64,000 nt of DNA from Ruegeria sp. R14_0 (GCF_017743975.1 NZ_JAGHRC010000006.1:62001-126000), one strand, 5' to 3'. Shown: positions 8,497 to 17,661, counted from the stretch's first letter. Numbers and translations are program-made. The notes: generated by a model from the letters alone, not told the origin.

Positions 8497-9312
8497 TTAC
8501 TGCGTAGCCTCGCTACGGGTGATAAACTGGCTAATTCGGCGCCACATTTCAGGTGGGTTCGCGTACATCGGAAAATGGCCGCAGTCCGGAATTTCAGCGA
8601 GTTCCACGCCTTGGGCCGCAATGTGGGGCAAATAACTCAGAGAAGCATTCTGATCACCGTACATGAACATCTTCGGGCACGGCAGGCCGAGAAACCGTTC
8701 CATCAGCCCAGCATTGTCCGACAGATCGACCATCGAGGTGAAGATACCGCGCACCGCCTCTGGGCGTACTTTATGCGCCAGACTGGCGGCATAGAGTGGG
8801 CTCGACCAAGCAGGTGCCCCGCGGGCGCGTTCGATGAAGTCATTCATAAACGCTTCGGGGCTTTCAGCCGGGTGGTCATGAATCTGACGGCTGAGGAAAC
8901 AGTCCTCGGGCGCGATGTTGCCTTCTATGTCGCAAAAACTCAGGACACGGTCCGGATAGGCGCTCGCCAGCATCAAAGCCGTGAGGCCACCCATTGAATG
9001 GCCCACAAGATGAAAGCGATCGATCCCCTCCGCGTCCAGCATGGCAAGGGCGGTGTTGACGAGAAAGGGGATGTCAACGCGGCTGAGGTCGTCACAGGAC
9101 GTCCGACCGCATCCCGGGGCGTCATATGCCAAGATCCCGCGCTGATCGAAGTCCCGGTAGCGTTGAATATCTGCGTAATCCTCTTTGGTCGAGCCAAAGC
9201 CGTGCAGGAATAGTATAGGGGCTTGCTCGCCCTTTCGTCGGAGTGCGGAGACATTCACTTCAGTGCCATCAACGTAGAGCCTGCGCATGGTTTGCGGACA
9301 CTCGGGACTCAT
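8497..9312 (-). CDS. Alpha/beta hydrolase, third gene of cupin/RraA operon
   Basis: A 271-residue serine hydrolase of the alpha/beta fold. ILFLHGFGSTKEDY gives the oxyanion hole near residue 33, YDAPGCGRTS the following turn, and LVGHSMGG places the nucleophile at Ser106; the histidine is likely in PDCGHFPMYANP near the end. Its ATG overlaps the stop of the RraA-like gene as ATGA, so the two are translationally coupled. The operon order (cupin, RraA-like, hydrolase) suggests stepwise breakdown of a carboxylated or ester-type compound. Closest activities in the fold are esterases and C-C hydrolases; sequence alone does not choose. Confidence 0.85.
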   Translation of the reverse strand: MSPECPQTMRRLYVDGTEVNVSALRRKGEQAPILFLHGFGSTKEDYADIQRYRDFDQRGILAYDAPGCGRTSCDDLSRVDIPFLVNTALAMLDAEGIDRFHLVGHSMGGLTALMLASAYPDRVLSFCDIEGNIAPEDCFLSRQIHDHPAESPEAFMNDFIERARGAPAWSSPLYAASLAHKVRPEAVRGIFTSMVDLSDNAGLMERFLGLPCPKMFMYGDQNASLSYLPHIAAQGVELAEIPDCGHFPMYANPPEMWRRISQFITRSEATQ

Positions 9313-9983
9313 CCGGTTTTCCTTTCCAAACGCGTGACCTCGGGTATGCCATAGATTTCTGCGAGCGTACCGCCGTTATCAAGCGCAGCCAACGCACGGG
9401 CTTCCTTCGCCTTCAAAGATCGATATGCGCCAAGTACGATTTCGACACGAGACAAGGGAACGATTGTCACACCGTCCCCATCCGCCACCACAAGGTCACC
9501 GGGGCATACGGCCACGCCGCCGCAGGCAATTGGGCCGTCTATTTCGCCCCCAAAATTCTTGTGCGGGCCGGCGGGAACGGTCCCTCGGGTAAAACATGGG
9601 AAGGCACTGGCCGTAATATCGGACCGGTCGCGCACGGCCCCGTCAATGACCAGCCCCGCGATGCCTTTCCGCCGCGCCGCTTCGGTCATCAACCCGCCCC
9701 AAACGGCGTTGCCCAGAAAACCTCCCGCATCCGCAACCAAGACATCGCCTCGCTCTACCAGATCAAGCGCGGCATGCAGTGCACTGTTGTCACCCACGGT
9801 GCAACGGACTGTGCGGGCCTGACCAACCAGGCGCATGTTCGGGGCCAGTGGCTGGATACCCCCCTCCATCGCCTGCGCCCGGTCAAGACAATCAGAGACA
9901 GCGGCGGCCTCCGCCCCTGCCCAAGCGGCCATTTCCTCGGTGGAAAGCCGACGGAACTCGGCCATGTGCTGCGTAACCGGCAC
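9309..9983 (-). CDS. RraA-like family protein (oxo-acid aldolase / decarboxylase type)
   Basis: A 224-residue member of the RraA / 4-hydroxy-4-methyl-2-oxoglutarate aldolase family. The hallmarks are GDVLVADAGGFLGNAVWGG followed by GIAGLVIDGAVRDRSDI, containing the Arg and Asp that bind the metal-enolate in characterised aldolases. These enzymes cleave 4-hydroxy-4-methyl-2-oxoglutarate or related acids to pyruvate, and many decarboxylate oxaloacetate. The start is a GTG at 9983; an ATG at 9965 is also possible, and neither has a strong ribosome site. The cupin gene stops 3 bases upstream. In this setting a catabolic aldolase is more likely than the RNase E regulator RraA. Confidence 0.85.
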   Translation of the reverse strand: MPVTQHMAEFRRLSTEEMAAWAGAEAAAVSDCLDRAQAMEGGIQPLAPNMRLVGQARTVRCTVGDNSALHAALDLVERGDVLVADAGGFLGNAVWGGLMTEAARRKGIAGLVIDGAVRDRSDITASAFPCFTRGTVPAGPHKNFGGEIDGPIACGGVAVCPGDLVVADGDGVTIVPLSRVEIVLGAYRSLKAKEARALAALDNGGTLAEIYGIPEVTRLERKTG

Positions 9984-9986
9984 GGC

Positions 9987-10358
9987 TCAGCCTGCTCCGA
10001 ACCCGGAACCAGGCTTGCGATATTCATCGCGCGGCGGCGCAAAGATATCCAGAACGCGACATCCATCGGCGCCTGCGCGCATCGTGTGCGGTACGCCACC
10101 AGGTGTGCGCCAGAAATCGCCCTTTGCAAACGGGATTTCCTGGTCACCCTGAACTCGGATACCAGACCCTTCAAGACACATGCCCCATTGTTCTTCCGGG
10201 TGCTGGTGCAGGCTTCCAGATGCGCCCGGCTCGACCGTGACGACGGAAATCATCGCCTGATCGCCTGGGTAGATATGCGCTGACAATCCGTCCGCCAGTT
10301 GCCGTACGATCGCGTCACTGCAATCATCAATATTGTGGAATTCCGGGTGTTTGGTCAT
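9987..10358 (-). CDS. Small cupin-domain protein
   Basis: A 123-residue single cupin barrel. The first cupin motif reads GSLHQHPEEQWGMCLEG (metal-binding His, His, Glu) and the second GDFWRTPGGVPHTMRAG with the final His. Small cupins of this sort act as isomerases, lyases or dioxygenases, or as sugar/acid sensors. I took the ATG at 10358, which has AAGGAAA a few bases upstream; the frame extends a further 90 codons upstream but that part reads like non-coding sequence. First gene of the operon with the RraA-like protein and a hydrolase, divergent from a LysR regulator. Confidence 0.85.
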   Translation of the reverse strand: MTKHPEFHNIDDCSDAIVRQLADGLSAHIYPGDQAMISVVTVEPGASGSLHQHPEEQWGMCLEGSGIRVQGDQEIPFAKGDFWRTPGGVPHTMRAGADGCRVLDIFAPPRDEYRKPGSGFGAG

Positions 10359-10522
10359 GGCTCGTTTTCCTTGCCTGACAGACAGCAGGCGGTTTGGGGA
10401 GGCAGGGCAATGCCTGACGTTTCCAAGGATCTGCCCGAGATTTTGCCACATCATGTCTAAACTGGAAAATCCTGTTAAAAGATTTCTGTGATAGTTTTTG
10501 CGAATGAAAGGGCATGGTGAAA

Positions 10523-11452
10523 ATGCAGGTTGATTTTCGGCTGAACCGTCAATTGTGGATGTTTTTGGCCGTTGCCGAAGAGGGACATTTCGGGCGTGCC
10601 GCCGAGCGGCTTGGAATGACGCAACCACCTTTGTCTGAACATATCAAAACGCTTGAGGCTGCGCTTGGTGTGACATTGTTCGACAGATCCAGACGCGGCA
10701 CAAAACTCACGGCTGCGGGAGTGGCGCTTTTGCCAGCCGCGCGAAAATTCATGGATCAGGTTGCGGATCTGGAGCGCACCGTCAGAGAGGTCGCCGCCGG
10801 TCAATCCGGGATTCTGAACGTCGGGGCCATAACCTCGGCCATGACCGATATCATACCGCAGTGGATGTGCAGCCTTCGCGAGGCCCTTCCGCATCTGACA
10901 GTTTCAATCCATGAAATCGACAGTGTCGAGGCTGCACCGGGCTTGATCAGCGGCGCTTTGGATATGGCATTCTATCGTTTGGATGGCGCTCCCGGCGACG
11001 GTCTTGATGCGTTTCCAGTGACCTTCGACAAGCTATGGGTCGCGATGCCTGCCGATCACCCTGACGCAGGTGCGGAGCAAGTACCTTTGTCCGATATCGC
11101 TGACAGCCCCCTTGTCATGTCGTCACGAAAGGTGAGCCCCGTCTATTTCGACAGTATCGTATCGGCGTGCCGGCTGCATGGGTTGAGCCCGAGGATACTG
11201 CACGAGGTGCGTTCCATTTCCTCGCAACTCGCGTATGTCAGTTGCGGACAGGGATTGGCACTTGTACCGGGGTCAATGAGGCGTTTGGCACCTGAAAACG
11301 TTCGGGTCGCGCCGTTGGCTGAGGACATCTCAATCGTTACAACCGCGGTTGCCTGGCCCGCAAACAGGCACGCGCCCATGACAGATCAGGCTGTGGACGT
11401 GTTGCGGAGTTTGATGTCGGAAGAATATCAGGCGTCGGAGCATGAAAGTTGA
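10523..11452 (+). CDS. LysR-family transcriptional regulator
   Basis: A 309-residue regulator with an N-terminal winged helix (MFLAVAEEGHFGRAAERLGM then TQPPLSEHIKTLEAALGVTL) and a two-lobed substrate-binding domain from about residue 90. The in-frame ATG at 10514 is only one base from the AAAGGG at 10507-10512, so the ATG at 10523, ten bases from it, is the better start. The gene is divergent from the cupin/RraA/hydrolase operon, with 164 bases between starts. By the usual LysR arrangement it should activate that operon in response to a pathway intermediate. Confidence 0.9.
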   Translation: MQVDFRLNRQLWMFLAVAEEGHFGRAAERLGMTQPPLSEHIKTLEAALGVTLFDRSRRGTKLTAAGVALLPAARKFMDQVADLERTVREVAAGQSGILNVGAITSAMTDIIPQWMCSLREALPHLTVSIHEIDSVEAAPGLISGALDMAFYRLDGAPGDGLDAFPVTFDKLWVAMPADHPDAGAEQVPLSDIADSPLVMSSRKVSPVYFDSIVSACRLHGLSPRILHEVRSISSQLAYVSCGQGLALVPGSMRRLAPENVRVAPLAEDISIVTTAVAWPANRHAPMTDQAVDVLRSLMSEEYQASEHES

Positions 11453-11866
11453 ATCGTGCAATTGAAATGATTTGACACCGGTCTGGGCAAGGTAAGCCTC
11501 AAGCTTTCAAGAGCCATTCTTTTAGGCAAACCTGACTTTCGTGTCGACGTCGCGAATAGCCGCTAAGTCCCGCAAGGCGGTCGTTCAGCGGAATTAACCG
11601 AACGTCTGCTTCGAGCCCGTTGCTGCCATTCGCCAAGCTTCCCGCTTTCGCATGTGCAGCACGCCGCAATCCAGCGCATTCCGGACGTTCCCAGTCGCTT
11701 TACTGATTGTAGGACTGCGGACAAAGCTGCCGTTTGAATTTATTCAAAGCGAGTTCAGCGCGGATTGCTTACAGAGTCTTGCCTGTGCGTCGTCGTAAAA
11801 AACGTCCGCACTGTCGATCAGTGGCCTTTGCAAGGGCATTCATCCATCTTCCACAAAAAAACTGCC
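11453..11866. other. Intergenic gap between LysR gene and TRAP operon end
   Basis: About 410 bases without a convincing gene. The middle part (about 11590-11760) has the look of the degenerate GC-rich intergenic repeats found elsewhere in the window, for example TTGCTGCCATTCGCC at 11620-11634. The two flanking genes converge here, so transcription should end inside the gap, but I did not find a clean intrinsic terminator. Confidence 0.4.
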
Positions 11867-13174
11867 TCACAAGGACGGCAGGAACAAAGCCAGGTTTGGG
11901 AAAACGATCAATAGAACGACCAGCAGGATTGAGCAGAAAATAAACGGGAAAGCGGACGTATAGATTTCGCGCATCGTTGTGCCAGGCGGTGCGACACCTT
12001 TCATCACAAACAGCAACAACCCAAATGGTGGCGTGGTGAAGCTGATTTCGAGCGAGAGCAACATGATCAGACCGAACCAGATCGGATCAAACCCGAGTGT
12101 CTGCGCCAGTGGAAAGAAGATTGGCACGGTCAGCAACATGATCGAAATCTGTTCCATGAACATGCCAAGTAACAACAAGACAGCGAACATCACCGTCAGC
12201 ATGGCCAATGGAGCAAGTTCAAACGCGATGGCCCAACTCACCAGTCCTCGCGATGCTCCGGAGAATGCCAAAAGCTGGCTGAACGTGGCCGAGCCGAATA
12301 CGATCAAATAGGCCATCAGCGTGACCTTGAGAGCGCCGATGACCGACTTTTTGATCGCCTCCCACGAAAGGCAACGAAAAATCGCGGCCAGGATCAATAC
12401 GCCTAATGCGCCAAACGCTGCTGCCTCGGATGGGGTGACAAAGCCACGGATCATCAAGACGATAATCACGACCATGACACCAACCATCGGCACGACCTCA
12501 GTCATGAGCAGTTTCAGGCGGTACGCCAACGACATGGGCTCGACGTCGTACGCAGGAGCCGCCTCGGGATCCAACCGAGTCTGGAGCCAGATCGTGCCGA
12601 TGTAGAACAAGGCGAGTATCAGACCGGGAATGACTCCGGCTATCAGCAGTGCTGCGACATCTATCTGCGCAAGCGTGGCCAATAGAACGGCAAGCGCCGA
12701 GGGCGGGATGATGATCGCCAAACCACCGGTTCCCAAAATTGGTCCAATGCTCATGTATGATTTGTAGCCGCGGCGGTTCATTTCGGGGACCATGAGCGAC
12801 CCCAAAAGCGCGGTTGAGCCCATCGACGACCCCGACAACGTTGAAAACGCGGTGCCGCCTAGAACCGTCACATAACTCAGCCGTCCCGGCAGTCGGCCAA
12901 GCAGTTTATCTATCGCGCTGAACATGCGCCCACCCAACCCGGTGTGGAAGAATATCTCACCCATCAATAAGAATAGCGGGATTGGCATCAACGCGTATTT
13001 GGTCAATGCGCCCAGCCCGTTGTTGAGGAGTTGCGTGACGCCACGCTCCCCCCCCATAAAGACCCAGGCCCCCAGAATGTTGGCTGCAAGAAAAGCCAGT
13101 GCCACGGGCATTCCGATGGCCATCAGGAACACGATCGACCCAAGCAGCAGGGCAAGCGCTTCGTACCACTCCAT
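11867..13174 (-). CDS. TRAP transporter large permease (DctM family)
   Basis: A 435-residue membrane protein with about twelve helices, typical of the DctM/SiaM large subunit that carries solute with sodium. Signature segments are FLLMGEIFFHTGLGGRMFSA near residue 65 and GSTALLGSLMVPEMNRRGY near 115, plus the family pattern SFTTPPFGLLLFVMKGVAPP near the end. Its ATG overlaps the stop of dctQ by one base (TAATG), so the two membrane subunits are coupled. Last gene of the minus-strand operon that starts with the GntR regulator and LeuC/LeuD-like genes, so it most likely imports the substrate of that pathway. Confidence 0.93.
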   Translation of the reverse strand: MEWYEALALLLGSIVFLMAIGMPVALAFLAANILGAWVFMGGERGVTQLLNNGLGALTKYALMPIPLFLLMGEIFFHTGLGGRMFSAIDKLLGRLPGRLSYVTVLGGTAFSTLSGSSMGSTALLGSLMVPEMNRRGYKSYMSIGPILGTGGLAIIIPPSALAVLLATLAQIDVAALLIAGVIPGLILALFYIGTIWLQTRLDPEAAPAYDVEPMSLAYRLKLLMTEVVPMVGVMVVIIVLMIRGFVTPSEAAAFGALGVLILAAIFRCLSWEAIKKSVIGALKVTLMAYLIVFGSATFSQLLAFSGASRGLVSWAIAFELAPLAMLTVMFAVLLLLGMFMEQISIMLLTVPIFFPLAQTLGFDPIWFGLIMLLSLEISFTTPPFGLLLFVMKGVAPPGTTMREIYTSAFPFIFCSILLVVLLIVFPNLALFLPSL

Positions 13175-13674
13175 TATTCGTGTATCCCTGCTTCTCCGCT
13201 GTGCATCAGCTCAGGCCCGCAGACAAAGCGCGAAAACTCGACCGCCATCATTCCAAACGATAGCGGAAAGGCGATCGTCAGCATCCATCGGGGGAAATAG
13301 TAAGCGCGGGTGTCATAGTCCCCGCGCTCGATATTCGTCAGGACCAGATCAGCCCCTTGCCAGGCGAGGATCAGGCAGACCAGCACGCAGGCGGCTGCCA
13401 CCGTACGGCTGACAATCCGGCGCAAACCAACAGGCAGCGCGGCCGTCACCAGTTCGATGTGGACGTGGCCCTTTTCCCGTACCAGCCAAGGCGCGCCCAG
13501 CATGGTCATGTACAACAGCCCGTATTCTGCAGACGTAAACAGCCAAGCAAAGGGTTGCAGCCCGGCATTTCGCATCAGAACTGACGTGATGACGGACAGC
13601 ATCAGCCAAACCAGCAATAGACCAGCGATAATGGCCATGCCAAACAGCACTGCGTCGTAGATCCTTTTCATCAT
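13174..13674 (-). CDS. TRAP transporter small permease (DctQ family)
   Basis: A 166-residue four-helix membrane protein of the DctQ family. It starts with a hydrophobic helix FGMAIIAGLLLVWLMLSVIT and carries the conserved WLFTSAEYGLLYMTMLGAPW and VREKGHVHIELV motifs that define small TRAP permeases. It pairs with DctM, with a one-base overlap, and lies downstream of the periplasmic binding protein gene across a GC-rich hairpin (13702-13726). Confidence 0.92.
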   Translation of the reverse strand: MMKRIYDAVLFGMAIIAGLLLVWLMLSVITSVLMRNAGLQPFAWLFTSAEYGLLYMTMLGAPWLVREKGHVHIELVTAALPVGLRRIVSRTVAAACVLVCLILAWQGADLVLTNIERGDYDTRAYYFPRWMLTIAFPLSFGMMAVEFSRFVCGPELMHSGEAGIHE

Positions 13675-13701
13675 CCCGCCTGCTCTGCCCCTAGTAGTGA
13701 A

Positions 13702-13726
13702 AGGCCCGCCCGTCTGGGACGGGCCT
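13702..13726. terminator. Intercistronic hairpin between dctP and dctQ
   Basis: The dyad contains GCCCGTC at 13708-13714 and GACGGGC at 13718-13724 with a three-base loop, inside a wider AGGCCCG / CGGGCCT repeat. On the transcribed (minus) strand it follows the dctP stop by about 10 bases. It has no long U-run, so it is more likely a partial terminator or mRNA-stabilising stem that lets dctP exceed dctQM, a common arrangement for binding proteins. Confidence 0.55.
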
Positions 13727-13736
13727 GTCGGTGGTC

Positions 13737-14750
13737 TTAGTTCGCAGCGTCGAGATTGTAGAACAGTTCGATCAGGCGATCATAGTTATCGGTGCCGCCG
13801 GGCTGCTCGGCCATAAGGCCCTTCATACGCTCCCATGTCTTTTCTCGGGCCGCAGCAAGGTAGTTTGCCTTTGCCTCCCCTTCCAGCGTGACAACCGTCA
13901 TGCCTGCAGCGTCCAGGGCCGCAAAGTCTTCGTCACGTTTGCTGCGCAGGGCTTCAACACTGTCTTTTTCGTGTTGGATCGCAACGTCTTGCAGGATCGT
14001 GCGCGCCTCTTCAGACAGCGAGTTCCAGCGATCAAGGTTCACAATGACGCCGAGATCAGTCGAGAAGAAGCATGGTTCGATGCGGTAGTTCAGGAACTCG
14101 TTCCACTTCAGGTCAATCAAGCCGATCTGGGTCCAGCCTGTCGCATCAACGACACCACGCTGCAGGGCCGAGTAGACCTCGCCCGTGGGCAGGTCGATTA
14201 CTTGCGCACCAAGGTAATTGGTGAAGAAAGCGTTGTAGACGTTGTTGCCGCGCAGCTTCAACCCTTCGACTTCCAGATTGCCGTCAGCATCGAAACTGGG
14301 TTCGTTACGGGTCCAAAGGTTGTAGCAGACTCCGCTGTCGAACCAGCCGAGGTATTTCAGGCCCATTTTGTCCTGATGAATCTGGTCGATCAGTTCCGTT
14401 CCGCCATTTTCGCGGGTCTCGATCGCGGTCAGGTTCGACGCGACCATCGCATCTTTCTCGGGCAGCGCACCACCGTAGAACGAGCCCGGCGTGTAAACCA
14501 TGTCAACGATCCCGTCGCGCACCGCATCGGGCTGTTGGAACATGCCAATCGCTTCCGGCCCGCCGCGCACATCGATCTGAATGACCCCTTTGCCCGCTTC
14601 GTTTACCTTGTCGACAAAGTCCAGAAAGCTTTGGGTATAGATCAGCGTTTCGGGAAAGGCGTGAACCGCCGAGATCGTTTCTTCGGCTTTGGCCGTTCCG
14701 GCGACGATCACGGCCCCTGCCAAAAGGCCAGCCAATGCGTTCATCTTCAT
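13737..14750 (-). CDS. TRAP transporter periplasmic substrate-binding protein (DctP family)
   Basis: A 337-residue secreted binding protein. Residues 1-22 are a signal peptide (MKMNALAGLLAGAVIVAGTA then KAEE). The mature part has the DctP pattern: SAVHAFPETLIYTQSFLDFV near the start, FDADGNLEVEGLKLRGNNVY, and LPTGEVYSALQRGVVDATGW around residue 185-205 (the latter is the family's helix for ligand closure). The RGNN block replaces the RxPx arginine motif often used to clamp carboxylates, so the exact ligand chemistry is open. Belongs with DctQ and DctM and with the LeuC/LeuD-like genes upstream. Confidence 0.92.
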   Translation of the reverse strand: MKMNALAGLLAGAVIVAGTAKAEETISAVHAFPETLIYTQSFLDFVDKVNEAGKGVIQIDVRGGPEAIGMFQQPDAVRDGIVDMVYTPGSFYGGALPEKDAMVASNLTAIETRENGGTELIDQIHQDKMGLKYLGWFDSGVCYNLWTRNEPSFDADGNLEVEGLKLRGNNVYNAFFTNYLGAQVIDLPTGEVYSALQRGVVDATGWTQIGLIDLKWNEFLNYRIEPCFFSTDLGVIVNLDRWNSLSEEARTILQDVAIQHEKDSVEALRSKRDEDFAALDAAGMTVVTLEGEAKANYLAAAREKTWERMKGLMAEQPGGTDNYDRLIELFYNLDAAN

Positions 14751-14843
14751 ATTTTTTCCTCCACGTGTTTCAGGGGCATTTTCCTGGTTTCCCCTAATTT
14801 CAGGTCTCTTGACCCGTATTGCGTCGTCTTTGCGCGACGTGTC

Positions 14844-15455
14844 CTATTCCGGTTTGTTCGGCCAGGCCCAAGGGGCGGCCTTGTTGCGGTTATCCCTATG
14901 AGCACTGATCGCTTGCGTATGTTGCTGGGTCAGATCGATGTCGTCCCAGCCGTTGATCAGCTTCACACGCCATCCTTCGTCCAACTCAAAGGTCAGTGTT
15001 ATGTCCCCGAGGGTCAGGCGGCTCTCGGTCAGATCAATCGACGCAAGGCATGGGGCATCTTTCAGCGCCTGCTGCAGTTGCGCTACCTTCTCAGCGTCGA
15101 CACGAGCGGGCAGGAGGCCGTTGTTGATGGCGTTGTTTGCGAAGATGTCGCCAAAACTGGGTGCGATGACCGCGCGAATGCCTGCGTCGACAAGCGCATA
15201 AACCGCCGCCTCGCGCGACGAGCCGCTGCCAAAGTTATGTCCGGCGACCAGAATGCTGATCCCCTCATGGCGGTTCAGCGGGAAATCCGCCGACATCTGT
15301 TCCTTGTCGTCCCGCCGCATGTCGTGAAGCAAATAGCGGCCATACCCCTCACTGCGCGGGACTGACATGAAGCGCGCCGGGATCAGTTGGTCCGTGTCGA
15401 TGTTATCGAACGCCAGTGCCAGGGCCTGCCCCTGTTGAGTGCTCCACCCCGCCAT
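14844..15455 (-). CDS. LeuD-like aconitase-family small subunit (hydro-lyase)
   Basis: A 203-residue small subunit of the 3-isopropylmalate dehydratase type. Key features are FDNIDTDQLIPARFM near residue 17, NFGSGSSREAAVYALVDAGI near 75-95 (substrate-contacting SSRE) and IAPSFGDIFANNAINNGLLP. The ATG at 15455 overlaps the LeuC-like stop by one base (TAATG). Length is normal for LeuD. The location inside a GntR-controlled catabolic and TRAP-transport operon argues that it hydrates or dehydrates a pathway diacid (for example a substituted maleate or malate) instead of making leucine. That is inference; LeuCD enzymes are known to hydrate citraconate as well. Confidence 0.88.
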   Translation of the reverse strand: MAGWSTQQGQALALAFDNIDTDQLIPARFMSVPRSEGYGRYLLHDMRRDDKEQMSADFPLNRHEGISILVAGHNFGSGSSREAAVYALVDAGIRAVIAPSFGDIFANNAINNGLLPARVDAEKVAQLQQALKDAPCLASIDLTESRLTLGDITLTFELDEGWRVKLINGWDDIDLTQQHTQAISAHRDNRNKAAPWAWPNKPE

Positions 15456-16861
15456 TACGCCGCCCTGCCCTGCAAAAGCGGCCTTACATCCGTAATTGTA
15501 CCCGTTACGGCCGCTGCGGCGACCATCGCCGGGGACATCAGATGCGTTCGCGCGCCCCGTCCCTGACGTCCTCTGAAATTGCGGTTGGTTGAGGATGCAC
15601 AGCGCTTGCCCTCGGCCACAACGTCGCCATTCATGCCAACGCACATAGAGCAACCTGACGCTGCCCACTCCAACCCGGCATCTTGGAATATCCTGTCCAA
15701 CCCTTCGGCTTCGGCCTGGGCCTTTACCCGCGCCGAACCGGGCGCGACAAGCCCCGGTACACGCGCCTGGCGCCCAGACAACACCAGAGCAGCCTCGCGA
15801 AGATCTTCAATCCGCCCATTCGTGCAGGAGCCGATAAACACCTGATCCACCGGGATACCGTCCAAAGGCTGCCCCGGCCTCAATGCCATGTACTCCAATG
15901 CTTCTTGTGCTGAATTTGACTTTGCTGGATCAGTGGCGTCTGGACTGGGGATGTTGGCCGTTATGGGCAGGGCCTGTTCCGGGCTGGTGCCCCACGTCAC
16001 GGTTGGTGCGATGTCAGCTGCGCTCAGCGTAACCTCGCGATCGAAAACTGCCCCTTCGTCCGTGGTCAGGCCGCGCCACGCCTGTTGCGCTCTTTGCAGA
16101 TCTGCGCCCGAAGGCGCGTATTCGCGCCCTTCGAGATAGGCAAACGTGATCTCATCCGGCGCGACCATGCCAAACCGTGCCCCGCCTTCGATTGAGAGGT
16201 TGCACAGTGTCATGCGCCCTTCCATCGACAAATCCCGAATTGTCTGACCTGCATACTCAATCGCGTGGCCCTGCGCACCGCCGCTGCCCAACTGCGCAAT
16301 CCAGTTCAGGGCAATGTCCTTGGCAGTGACGCCGAACCCCAAATGCCCCTCGACGCTTATGCGCATGGCCTTGGGTTTCCTCTGCCAGACCGTCTGCGTG
16401 GCCAAAACATGCGCAACCTCTGTCGCCCCGATGCCGAAAGCCAATGCGCCAAATGCCCCGTGAGTGGATGTGTGGCTGTCCCCGCAATTGATAAGCAGCC
16501 CGGGCAATGTCAGACCCAACTCGGGCCCGATTACGTGAACGATGCCCTGCGACGGGTCGCTCAGATCAAAAAGTCTGATGTTGTGGTCCGACGCGTTGTT
16601 TCGCAAGGTTTCGATCATCCGGGCGATCTTTGGATCGGCGATCCGGTCTCGGTTTCTTGTGGGCGCGTAATGATCTGCCACCGCAAACGTAAGGGCAGGT
16701 TCAGCCACGGATAAGCCGCGTTCTGCCAGCTTGGCAAAGGCGTGATGAGACCCTTCATGCACTAAGTGGCGATCAACCCAAAGTAGCGACACACCATCCT
16801 CGCGCCTCAGAACCTCGTGCGAGGCCCAGAGTTTATCGAGCATGGTGCGCGGCGCGCTCAT
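15455..16861 (-). CDS. LeuC-like aconitase-family large subunit (Fe-S hydro-lyase)
   Basis: A 468-residue aconitase-superfamily large subunit, close in length and order of motifs to LeuC. The three iron-sulfur cluster cysteines are in LLINCGDSHTSTHGAF (Cys126), FIGSCTNGRIEDLR and ASGCSMCVGMN. The substrate loop NRNFRGRQGRG is intact. I used the ATG at 16861 because it overlaps the GntR stop as ATGA; the frame extends further but only into that gene. With the LeuD-like protein it should form a heterodimeric hydro-lyase. Context points to a catabolic isomerase or hydratase of a methylated or alkylated malate; leucine synthesis remains the alternative reading. Confidence 0.9.
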   Translation of the reverse strand: MSAPRTMLDKLWASHEVLRREDGVSLLWVDRHLVHEGSHHAFAKLAERGLSVAEPALTFAVADHYAPTRNRDRIADPKIARMIETLRNNASDHNIRLFDLSDPSQGIVHVIGPELGLTLPGLLINCGDSHTSTHGAFGALAFGIGATEVAHVLATQTVWQRKPKAMRISVEGHLGFGVTAKDIALNWIAQLGSGGAQGHAIEYAGQTIRDLSMEGRMTLCNLSIEGGARFGMVAPDEITFAYLEGREYAPSGADLQRAQQAWRGLTTDEGAVFDREVTLSAADIAPTVTWGTSPEQALPITANIPSPDATDPAKSNSAQEALEYMALRPGQPLDGIPVDQVFIGSCTNGRIEDLREAALVLSGRQARVPGLVAPGSARVKAQAEAEGLDRIFQDAGLEWAASGCSMCVGMNGDVVAEGKRCASSTNRNFRGRQGRGARTHLMSPAMVAAAAVTGTITDVRPLLQGRAA

Positions 16862-17661
16862 TTCCCGGCCTCCTCGCTGCGTCCGATCGCAGGCTCCCAA
16901 TGCCGGGATGAACCGGTTCCCACACGCGCCAAAGGCATCTCGAGCCGAAACATGTCAGAACGATAGAGGCCAGATAGATACTCGACCCCATTTCCTTCGA
17001 CATCCCGAACGATGCGCTTAAGCGATAGCAGAGCTGAGCCGACAGCAACGCCCAATGCCTCAGCCACGTCAGGCCCCGCCAATGTTGCGGAGACGGTCTG
17101 ATGCGCCTGTTCAATCTGCACGCCGCTGCGCTCCAGAAGTTTGAACAGCGGAGTCGTGGCGAGGTCACTTTCCGAGTAGTTCTGCGCAATCACAGCGGGC
17201 ACATAGGTCGTCAGATGCGAAAACGGGACGTCATCAGTCAAACGCACCCGTGTTGCGATCTGCACCTGATGGTCGCTCGGAAGCCCCATGGCCTTCGCCA
17301 CCACCTCCGGAGCTTTGCCGTACGAAAACGATAATAGCCGCGCGGTTGTGCTCTGCCCCATTTCGACCAGCTGCGGCATGAGCGTGTTGAAATCCATCGC
17401 TGCGGGTGCACCCAGGGTGGATTGGCCGGAAACCCGGGTACCACTACCCGCCTGACGCTCGATCAGGCCATTGCGTGAAAGCGCGTCCAGCGCTCGCCGT
17501 ATCGTCACTCGCGAGACGCTGAATTTTTCGGCCAGCCGCTGCTCACCGGGTAGTGTTTCCCCCGCCGAAAGCTGGCCTTCGGTGATTTGATCGTGCAGAT
17601 GCAGGTAGACGCGTTGCGCCTTGGTCCCGTCCGGTAGATTGGCCGCGTTGATCTTGTTCAC
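16858..17661 (-). CDS. GntR-family regulator with UTRA domain (HutC/FarR type)
   Basis: A 267-residue regulator. The N-terminal winged helix reads AGETLPGEQRLAEKFSVSRV then TIRRALDALSRNGLIERQAG, and from about residue 95 comes a UTRA effector domain (VPFSHLTTYVPAVIAQNY and LSLKRIVRDVEGNGVEYLSG). It is the first gene of the minus-strand operon and is translationally coupled to the LeuC-like gene. Across the 146-base divergent promoter region it faces the tautomerase/HyuBA operon. An inverted repeat at 17770-17787 is the likely operator. I infer that it represses both operons until a pathway metabolite binds the UTRA domain. Confidence 0.92.
   Translation of the reverse strand: MNKINAANLPDGTKAQRVYLHLHDQITEGQLSAGETLPGEQRLAEKFSVSRVTIRRALDALSRNGLIERQAGSGTRVSGQSTLGAPAAMDFNTLMPQLVEMGQSTTARLLSFSYGKAPEVVAKAMGLPSDHQVQIATRVRLTDDVPFSHLTTYVPAVIAQNYSESDLATTPLFKLLERSGVQIEQAHQTVSATLAGPDVAEALGVAVGSALLSLKRIVRDVEGNGVEYLSGLYRSDMFRLEMPLARVGTGSSRHWEPAIGRSEEAGK

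Noticed and set aside
9243..10283. A 346-codon open frame on the plus strand
   Set aside because: It lies opposite the RraA-like and cupin genes, whose motifs are clear, and its translation is rich in Arg/His/Pro as expected for a GC-rich shadow frame.
13731..15365. A 544-codon open frame on the plus strand
   Set aside because: It is antisense to dctP and leuD-like genes that have signal peptide, family motifs and proper overlaps. Its translation has no recognisable domain and no ribosome site.
14844..16861. Reading the LeuC/LeuD-like pair as ordinary leucine biosynthesis genes
   Set aside because: Sequence alone would allow it, but the GntR coupling and TRAP/HyuBA context fit catabolism better. 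Kept as the alternative in the entries.
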